Shown here: piece by piece, positions 58,488-64,000 of the stretch | Position numbering within the stretch: the stretch's first letter is position 1 | How the letters are laid out: the number at the start of each line of letters is the position of its first letter | NCBI RefSeq assembly: GCF_013280495.1 | Contig: NZ_JABSSX010000001.1 | Coordinates: 310,001 to 374,000 of the forward strand | Reading direction: 5' to 3' | Source: Brevibacterium permense | GTDB taxonomy: Bacteria; Actinomycetota; Actinomycetes; Actinomycetales; Brevibacteriaceae | Length of the DNA stretch: 64,000 nt | Translations under genes and position numbers: made by a program | The notes under the pieces: model-generated | What the model saw: the letters and a program-made list of their open reading frames with translations, nothing else | Database searches by the model: none | Told to the model about the DNA's origin: nothing

Positions 58488-58628
58488 CGGAACATCGTAG
58501 TGATTCACTTTTAGTACATCTTCGGATTTTCCTCGGAAGCCGCTGACCGGAGCCCCGTCTCGCCCGCGCCGGAGGGGCAGAACAGAATGGTCCACCCACT
58601 GTGCGGCTCGCGGCATTAGTGTTGGTCC

Positions 58629-59714
58629 ATGACAGAAGGTCCATTGAACGCGCCCCCGAATCGCGATGACCCGATACCCGAGGGACTCAGACTCGGTGCC
58701 CGCTTCACCGGATACCTGCTGGTGATCATCGCGGGAATCACAGTCGCGATCTTCGTGGCACTGCAGGTCGCACAGATCGTCGTTCCATTCCTGGCCGGCC
58801 TCGTCCTCTCTGCCCTCCTGGTCCCCATGTCGACGTTCCTGCAGCGGCATCGGTGGCCGAAATGGTTGGCGGTGGTCACCGTCTGGGTGGTCGTCCTCGG
58901 CCTGTTGGCCGGGCTCGTCCTCCTCATCACCTTTCAGATCAGAAGTGAGATACCTGAGATCCAGAATCAGGTGGCGACGACCCTGGACGCGGCGAAGCAG
59001 CTCTTGGCCACGCAGCCGTTCGGAATCACCGAAGCCAAGCTCAATGATCTCGTCGATTCCTCGGGGAAGTGGCTGCAGGACAACGCCGCCGGTCTCGGCT
59101 CCGGTGCCGCCGAGGTGGGCACGACGGCGGCTCATGTCATCGAAGGCGTCATCATCATCCTGTTCGTCACCCTCTTCGCGCTCATCGACGGGCGCGGCAT
59201 CTGGACCTGGGTCGTCAACATCTGGCCGAAGAAGGCGCATGCGCGGATCTTCGCGGCCGGTGAGGCCGGTTGGAAGACGCTGACGAACTTCATTCGGATC
59301 CAGCTCGTCGTCGCGGCCAGCGATGCGATCGGAATCGGAGTGGGTGCTCTGATCCTCGGCGTCCCCTTGGCGGTGCCGATCGCCATGGTGGTCTTCCTCG
59401 GTGCCTTCGTGCCGTTCGTCGGAGCGATCGTGGGCGGAGCGGTCGCGGTGGGCTTGGCGCTGCTCTTCAACGGGTGGGTGCACGGCCTGATCATGCTCGG
59501 GATCGTCGTCGTCGTCCAACAGCTCGAAAGCCACGTTCTGCAGCCGTGGCTGACAGGGCCCACGGTGAAGATCCACCCCCTGGCTGTGATCCTCGGGGTG
59601 ACAGGGGGAGCAGCGGTGGCGGGCATCGCCGGGGCCTTCTTCTCCGTGCCGGTCATCGCGACTCTCAATGCGATGATCCACGCGGCCAAAGACTACAGAG
59701 TGGGACAGCGTTGA
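58629..59714 (+). CDS. AI-2E family transporter
   Basis: The 361-residue protein has the AI-2E/TqsA arrangement of about eight helices: FTGYLLVIIAGITVAIFVAL, IVVPFLAGLVLSALLVPM, then a soluble stretch (about 105-160), and helices including GVIIILFVTLFALIDGRG, FLGAFVPFVGAIVGGAVAVG and IVVVVQQLESHVLQPWLTG. The PFVGAI and QQ-ES segments are family marks. Members export small molecules or ions; the real substrate here is not known. The stop overlaps the next gene by 4 bp (TTGA). Confidence 0.87.
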   Translation: MTEGPLNAPPNRDDPIPEGLRLGARFTGYLLVIIAGITVAIFVALQVAQIVVPFLAGLVLSALLVPMSTFLQRHRWPKWLAVVTVWVVVLGLLAGLVLLITFQIRSEIPEIQNQVATTLDAAKQLLATQPFGITEAKLNDLVDSSGKWLQDNAAGLGSGAAEVGTTAAHVIEGVIIILFVTLFALIDGRGIWTWVVNIWPKKAHARIFAAGEAGWKTLTNFIRIQLVVAASDAIGIGVGALILGVPLAVPIAMVVFLGAFVPFVGAIVGGAVAVGLALLFNGWVHGLIMLGIVVVVQQLESHVLQPWLTGPTVKIHPLAVILGVTGGAAVAGIAGAFFSVPVIATLNAMIHAAKDYRVGQR

Positions 59715-60691
59715 GACGGGCCGGGCCACGGTTGAACCGATTGCAGATCGTCAGGGGTGCGCTTCGGCGTCTGCGCGACGACGAGTGCCTCGACAGAGCT
59801 GCCGGGCTGAGCTTCTATGCTCTGCTCTCTGCTGCCCCGGCGATCCTCGCCATGGTGTCGCTGCTCGGCGTGGTCGGGGAAGCCGAGTCGACCACGAAGG
59901 CGGTGCTCTCCCTGGTTCACCGACTCTCTGTTGAAGCGGCCACGGTGATCCGCCCGTTCATCGTCGAACTCACCGAGTCGTCCTCGGCCGGAGTCACCCT
60001 CATCGGCAGCCTGCTGCTGGCGATCTGGTCGTCGTCGAAATACATCGGCGCGCTCGGTCGTGCGCTGAACGCTGTCTACCGGGTCGAGGAGACTCGGCCG
60101 TACTGGAAGTTCAAGCCGCTCATGCTCCTGATGACCGTGGTCACGCTTATCGTCCTGGCCGCTCTGGGGCTGCTGCTCGTGCTGTCCGGGCCCATCGCCG
60201 AAACGCTCGGCGAGCTCATCGGAATGGGCGCGACTGCCTTGTTGATCTGGAACGTGGTCAGATGGCCGGTCTTCGTCTTCTTCGTCATGCTGCTCATCGC
60301 CCTGCTCTACTACGTGACCCCGAACGTCAGGCGGTCGAAGTTCCGGTGGGCCAGCCTCGGTGCGTTCGTCGCGCTGTTCGTGCTGCTTGCCGTGTCGGCC
60401 TGCTTCGTGCTCTACATCAACAACTTCAGCAGCTACAACGTCACCTATGGGTCGATCGGGGGAGTGATCGTCGGGCTCGCCTGGGTGTGGATGGTCAACC
60501 TCTCGCTGCTCCTCGGCGCCGAGTTCGACTCTGAGATCGAACGCGAGCGGCAACGGCAGTCCGACGGTGACGCAGACGTGCTGTTCCGACGGCCGACGCG
60601 AGGCGTTCATTCGGATCGCGGCAGCCAGGAGCGTTTTGCTGACGGCAGTCACGGCAGCCCTGGGCGAAGGAACCAGGTCACGGGCCGCTGA
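59711..60691 (+). CDS. YihY/BrkB family membrane protein
   Basis: The 326-residue protein shows the BrkB family: RLRDDECLDRAAGLSFYALL, SSSAGVTLIGSLLLAIWSSS, ALNAVYRVEETRPYWKFKPL, LIALLYYVTPNVRRSKFRWA with SLGAF and YVTYGSIGGVIVGL-like helices, followed by a polar tail. Function is uncertain despite old labels (RNase BN, serum resistance). The start is a TTG overlapping the stop of the AI-2E gene; the longer frame from 59270 lies inside that gene. The two genes are probably an operon. Confidence 0.85.
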   Translation: MRRAGPRLNRLQIVRGALRRLRDDECLDRAAGLSFYALLSAAPAILAMVSLLGVVGEAESTTKAVLSLVHRLSVEAATVIRPFIVELTESSSAGVTLIGSLLLAIWSSSKYIGALGRALNAVYRVEETRPYWKFKPLMLLMTVVTLIVLAALGLLLVLSGPIAETLGELIGMGATALLIWNVVRWPVFVFFVMLLIALLYYVTPNVRRSKFRWASLGAFVALFVLLAVSACFVLYINNFSSYNVTYGSIGGVIVGLAWVWMVNLSLLLGAEFDSEIERERQRQSDGDADVLFRRPTRGVHSDRGSQERFADGSHGSPGRRNQVTGR

Positions 60692-60737
60692 CTGGAAACC
60701 CGTCTCGTCCGCGCCCGCTGGGCGCCGTCCGCACGAA

Positions 60738-61820
60738 TCAGTTCAGATGGTGTGCAGCGAAAGCCGCAGCGTTGTGGAGCACCGTGGTTGTGTCGTCGAG
60801 GATCCGACCGAAGTGGAGGAACGAGTGGAGCACATGCGGATACTCCTCGAAGCGGACGTCGTTGCCTGCCCGCTGCAGGGTCCTGGCCAATGCCCGGCTG
60901 TCATCGCGCAGCGGATCGAGCCCGGCGGCCGCGACGAACACCGGCGGCAGACCGGACAGATCGGCGGTGAGGTGTGCGATGAACGGTGAATGTTCGTCCT
61001 TCGGGGTCGGCAGGTAGTCGTCGAGGAGGTTGCTGAGGTCGTGGATGCCCATTCCGTCCCAGTCGCCGCCGTAGAGCCTGCGACTGGCCGAGTCGTTGAG
61101 ACCGTGGCTGCCGTAGATGGGCAGAAGGGCGCGCAGAGCCGAGAAGCTCGCGGGACTCGCCCCGACGGTCTCCGGTTCGTCGCGCAGAAGCAGACCTGCG
61201 CCGAGGGTGAGCACCGCCCCAGCCGAATCTCCGGAGATGGCCAGACGTGCGCCGTCGATGCCGAAATCCTCACCGTGGCCGGCGAGGTGGTCAACGACCC
61301 CGGCACACTCGTGCAGTGCCTGCGGGAACTTCACCTCCGGCGACAGCGAATAGTCGACTCCGATCACGGCGAAGCCGCCGGCCGCGGCGAGCACGCGCAT
61401 GATCCGGTCATGTGTATCGAGGTCACCGAGGCTGAACCCACCGCCGTGGAGGAACAGGAGACCGGGCAGGACCGCCTCGGCGGTGGGGCGATGGATGCGG
61501 ATCGGAACGTCGATCCCGGCTGTGCGGATGTGGTGGTCATCCGTGCGGCTCATGGTCGGGCCACCTTCGTTCCACAGCGTGCGTTCGGTCCGGTACTCGG
61601 CGCGTTTCGCGGCCCAGGATCGAGCGGCGGGGGAGAGGTCACTTTGAGCAGCGGCAAAATCTTCGCCGGCTCGGCGGCACGCGTCGGCCCGAGTGGCCTG
61701 GACAGCCATCACCTCGCGCATCTGCGGCGACATCGATGCCACGATGTCGGCAGGAATGGTGGCCAGAAGCGCATCTGTGAGCGCGGGGTCGACGGTCACG
61801 CCGGGAATCATCAGCCTCAT
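60738..61820 (-). CDS. Alpha/beta hydrolase, HSL-type esterase
   Basis: The 360-residue protein has the hormone-sensitive-lipase features: PGLLFLHGGGFSLGDLDTHD (oxyanion hole HGGG), FAVIGVDYSLSPEVKFPQAL, and GDSAGAVLTLGAGLLL with the nucleophilic Ser, then AAGLDPLRDDSR (Asp) and YPHVLHSFLHF (His). The triad is complete. It likely hydrolyses short acyl esters. Single gene; substrate unknown. Confidence 0.87.
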   Translation of the reverse strand: MRLMIPGVTVDPALTDALLATIPADIVASMSPQMREVMAVQATRADACRRAGEDFAAAQSDLSPAARSWAAKRAEYRTERTLWNEGGPTMSRTDDHHIRTAGIDVPIRIHRPTAEAVLPGLLFLHGGGFSLGDLDTHDRIMRVLAAAGGFAVIGVDYSLSPEVKFPQALHECAGVVDHLAGHGEDFGIDGARLAISGDSAGAVLTLGAGLLLRDEPETVGASPASFSALRALLPIYGSHGLNDSASRRLYGGDWDGMGIHDLSNLLDDYLPTPKDEHSPFIAHLTADLSGLPPVFVAAAGLDPLRDDSRALARTLQRAGNDVRFEEYPHVLHSFLHFGRILDDTTTVLHNAAAFAAHHLN

Positions 61821-62016
61821 CCTTGGTCGGGGGCAATGATTCCCAGCTTAGCGAGGCGGCACCTGCCGCTGCGGGGAGGGGTGGTGTCGGTCGGCGGGGT
61901 TCAACTCGCGGCGGTTGATACAGCACGCGGCTGATTTCATCCTTTTAGAGGATGTGCTCGACCGGTTGAGGTGCATAAGCTCGCTATGGTGGGGAAGAAC
62001 CCCTCCTGGAATCACT

Positions 62017-62487
62017 GTGGAGATTTTCTTGAAGAGTGCCTTCCGACGCCTCGTGGCTGTGTCGGCAGTATCCGGCGTGGGCGCGGTCGCATATTTCGTC
62101 GGTTCTGGACGATTCGACTACGCGGCGCACTACCTCGCAGGTGCAGGAGGCACACTGGCACTCATCGCCGCGGTGAACGTCGCATGGCGCCTATTGGAAA
62201 GCCAATGGCCGTCAGCATTCTCAGACTCAGCACCGGGCATCATGGTGGCTACGCTCGCCTCTATCGGATTCGGCCTGGTTGCTGAGTTCACAGTATTTGC
62301 AGCGCCAGTCGCTGACATCGTCGACATCGTGCACCAGTCTCTGGGTGCAATTGTCGTCGGCATAGCCTGCATCGCCTTTCAGTCGAGCCACCGGTCGTGG
62401 GCTGCTGTCCTCGTCACCGAACTGGTTGCAGCAGGGGTGGGCGCCGTGATGATTGCTGTAGGAGCGGTCCTTGTCGGAGTCATCTGA
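62017..62487 (+). CDS. Small multi-pass membrane protein, unrecognised
   Basis: A 156-residue protein with four or five hydrophobic segments (LVAVSAVSGVGAVAYFVG, AGGTLALIAAVNVAWRL, MVATLASIGFGLVAEFTVF, GAIVVGIACIAFQ, ELVAAGVGAVMIAVGAVLV). Family not recognised. I start it at the GTG at 62017; the earlier in-frame start at 61915 gives a nonmembrane extension that looks noncoding. A second membrane-anchored gene follows 4 bp downstream, so they may be cotranscribed. Confidence 0.55.
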   Translation: MEIFLKSAFRRLVAVSAVSGVGAVAYFVGSGRFDYAAHYLAGAGGTLALIAAVNVAWRLLESQWPSAFSDSAPGIMVATLASIGFGLVAEFTVFAAPVADIVDIVHQSLGAIVVGIACIAFQSSHRSWAAVLVTELVAAGVGAVMIAVGAVLVGVI

Positions 62488-62491
62488 TCTC

Positions 62492-62929
62492 ATGAGCAAG
62501 AACACACGTGCGCGGATAGTGAGCGTCATTGGGCTCGGGGTCGTGGGCATCGCGTTGATCATCCTCGGGTCGGTGACTTCATGGCAGCGCACGCTGATCC
62601 CTGGTTCATTCGACGGCGAAGTGCAGAACATCGTCACCTACGAAGTCGATCAACCCGGGGTCGACGACTGGGTGAGTCTGAGCATCGGCGGTCATGAGAC
62701 CACCACAGGAAACGATGCACTCGTATGCATGGAAGAAGGCTCGATTATCACGAAGGCCGCATTTTCACGCCACGTCTTCGTCGATGGGCAGCAGTGCGAG
62801 CTTCCTTTCCCACGTCAGGCACTGACGGATTCTGTCGTGCCACTTCTGCTTGTCGGGGTTCTTGTACTCTTTGGGGTGCCTCTGCGTACTCGCCGAAACT
62901 CCGAGCCTCAGCTGGACGACGAATCATGA
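62492..62929 (+). CDS. Small protein with two membrane helices, unrecognised
   Basis: A 145-residue protein with a hydrophobic segment at each end (IVSVIGLGVVGIALIILGSV near residue 10; VVPLLLVGVLVLFGVPL near residue 118) and a roughly 90-residue loop between them. The loop has two Cys (LVCMEEG and GQQCELPF), suitable for an extracytoplasmic disulfide. No family recognised. The ATG at 62492 is used; ribosome site weak. Confidence 0.55.
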   Translation: MSKNTRARIVSVIGLGVVGIALIILGSVTSWQRTLIPGSFDGEVQNIVTYEVDQPGVDDWVSLSIGGHETTTGNDALVCMEEGSIITKAAFSRHVFVDGQQCELPFPRQALTDSVVPLLLVGVLVLFGVPLRTRRNSEPQLDDES

Positions 62930-63057
62930 AGCCCGCTGCTGCGGATATTCTTTCACCCAGACGTCACAGACGGTTTCACTGTCGCAAGTGTGACGACATC
63001 AATGGGCTGTTCGACCGAGTAGGTGCTGTTTCGGAATAACCGTAGGTCTTGGATGTT

Positions 63058-63141
63058 ATGAAGATGGGATTGCTTGACCGGGTGCTCGACTACCCGGAGC
63101 GACCCTTTCTGACCACAGACTCTGCAGGAGCGAAACCGTGA
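63058..63141 (+). CDS. Possible 27-residue upstream ORF overlapping the PTH2 start
   Basis: ATG at 63058 opens a 27-codon frame (MKMGLLDRVLDYPERPFLTT and 7 more) whose TGA overlaps the GTG start of the peptidyl-tRNA hydrolase gene (GTGA). The ribosome-binding site is weak. It could be a translated leader coupled to the hydrolase, or chance. Confidence 0.25.
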   Translation: MKMGLLDRVLDYPERPFLTTDSAGAKP

Positions 63142-63917
63142 CCGACAGCGATGAGACCGGAGGCACGCAGCCGAACGAGACATCGACCGGCGAAGTGCCG
63201 AACAATGTCGCCTCTCCCGAGAAGCTGCGCACCGATCACATGCGCCGGCACGAAACCGACCACGATATTCCGTGGTCCCTGCCGATCGTCGTGCGTCGGT
63301 CCAAGACCGCCATCGCCCGCCATATCGACGTCCTCGAGGCCACCGCTCGTGCCGTCGTGACTTTCCTTGACGATCCGCGCTCGCGGCCGGGCGGGGAATG
63401 GAACGGGGCCGTCGAATACTGGCGTGACGGAGCCATCCGCAAGGTGGTGCGCCGCGGTGACGGGAAGAAGCTCGAGGACGCACGGGCACTCGGGTGCGTG
63501 AGCGTGACCTTCGGCGGCACCGACGATTTCGCTCCCGCCGAGGCGCTCGTGTTTGAGCCGGGTCCGGTCGAGCCCCTGCCACCGGAGCTGAAGAAGCTGC
63601 AGGTCGGCGGCACCGAATTCCCGGATGAGGGCGAATCCTCGATCCCCGCCGCTGAGGCGGTCGTGACGATCGAGCTCTCGCCCGAGCTGACGCTGACGAC
63701 TGGGAAGGCCGCCGCACAATGCGGTCATGCTGCGCAGCTGGCGTTCGAGCAGATGCCCGATGAGGTGCGCGACCGCTGGCGTGAGTCGGGCTTCAGTCTG
63801 CGCGTGCAGACTGCGACGAAGGACGCGTGGGCGGCGAACGACCAGCAGATCAGCGTCGTCGACGCGGGTTTCACCGAAGTCGACGGCCCCACGGAAACCG
63901 TCCGCGCCCGTTGGTGA
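63138..63917 (+). CDS. PTH2-type peptidyl-tRNA hydrolase with N-terminal extension
   Basis: The 259-residue protein carries the PTH2 signature TGKAAAQCGHAAQLAFEQM near residue 193, the mark of archaeal/eukaryotic-type peptidyl-tRNA hydrolases found also in actinobacteria. The PTH2 domain spans roughly 173-259; the first half (SLPIVVRRSKTAIARHIDVL, then VEYWRDGAIRKVVRRG) is an extension without a recognised fold. The enzyme frees tRNA from prematurely released peptidyl-tRNA. The GTG start has AGGAG 7 nt upstream. Confidence 0.78.
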   Translation: MTDSDETGGTQPNETSTGEVPNNVASPEKLRTDHMRRHETDHDIPWSLPIVVRRSKTAIARHIDVLEATARAVVTFLDDPRSRPGGEWNGAVEYWRDGAIRKVVRRGDGKKLEDARALGCVSVTFGGTDDFAPAEALVFEPGPVEPLPPELKKLQVGGTEFPDEGESSIPAAEAVVTIELSPELTLTTGKAAAQCGHAAQLAFEQMPDEVRDRWRESGFSLRVQTATKDAWAANDQQISVVDAGFTEVDGPTETVRARW

Positions 63918-64000
63918 GTTCGTGACCCACCCTCATGGTCCGCGGTGAAACGGGAAGTGGGGAAGCCGCCTCGGTGAGGGGTGGCCGGGATCAGTTTCGG

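Noticed and set aside
59270..59710. Upstream extension of the BrkB protein
   Set aside because: It lies in another frame of the AI-2E gene; the TTGA overlap at 59711 gives a natural start.
58488..59729. Upstream extension of the PAP2-type protein (775 residues in total)
   Set aside because: The extra 400 residues are Asp/Arg/His-rich and antisense to the AI-2E gene.

Overview
The window is high-GC DNA with tightly packed genes, frequent ATGA/GTGA overlaps and several GTG or TTG starts, as in an actinobacterium of the Micrococcales. A large wall-teichoic-acid type locus with two pyruvyl transferases, alongside the other gene content, makes Brevibacterium or a close relative my best guess; this is inference, since there is no rRNA gene in the window. 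I saw no tRNA, rRNA or CRISPR array.

Layout. 1-207: tail of an unrecognised gene. 271-4538 (leftward): a four-gene operon for a three-subunit molybdenum hydroxylase of the PaoABC/xanthine dehydrogenase type, ending with a MocA-like cofactor nucleotidyltransferase. 4720-7278: LigD, a polymerase/phosphoesterase/ligase repair protein. 7518-10520 (leftward): flavin reductase plus RibD-like reductase pair, a secreted glycerophosphodiesterase, and an HdeD-like membrane protein.

10621-39442 is dominated by cell-wall glycopolymer genes: TagE-like glycosyltransferases, CDP-glycerol-type polymerases, TagD, a CDP-alcohol phosphotransferase, a GT2 enzyme, an OafA-like acyltransferase, two pyruvyl transferase proteins, an IspD/TarI-like cytidylyltransferase with an adjacent SDR enzyme, and the dTDP-rhamnose set (rmlA, rmlB, fused rmlC-rmlD) followed by another GT2 enzyme. 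A small housekeeping block (CorA, a dicarboxylate symporter, DUF2795 and DUF2267 proteins) sits inside it at 12.5-16.4 kb. The genes fit synthesis of one or two polyol-phosphate polymers decorated with sugar, acyl and pyruvate groups. The part from about 28.4 to 39.6 kb is visibly lower in GC than the flanks and ends in insertion-sequence debris (IS1634-type remnant, ISL3 element with an in-frame stop) at 39.7-41.7 kb, which suggests acquisition or exchange.

42164-48527 is an operon of an unusual XRE-TetR fusion regulator followed by a complete oligopeptide-type ABC importer (lipoprotein, two permeases, fused double ATPase), closed by a striking 25-bp perfect inverted repeat. 48.6-64 kb is an ordinary accessory/housekeeping region: small acidic proteins, an alcohol-dehydrogenase-like oxidoreductase, a baeRF release-factor-like protein, two SDR proteins, a photolyase, a DEAD-box helicase, a PAP2-type membrane protein, an AI-2E transporter, a BrkB/YihY protein, an alpha/beta hydrolase, two small membrane proteins and a PTH2-type peptidyl-tRNA hydrolase.
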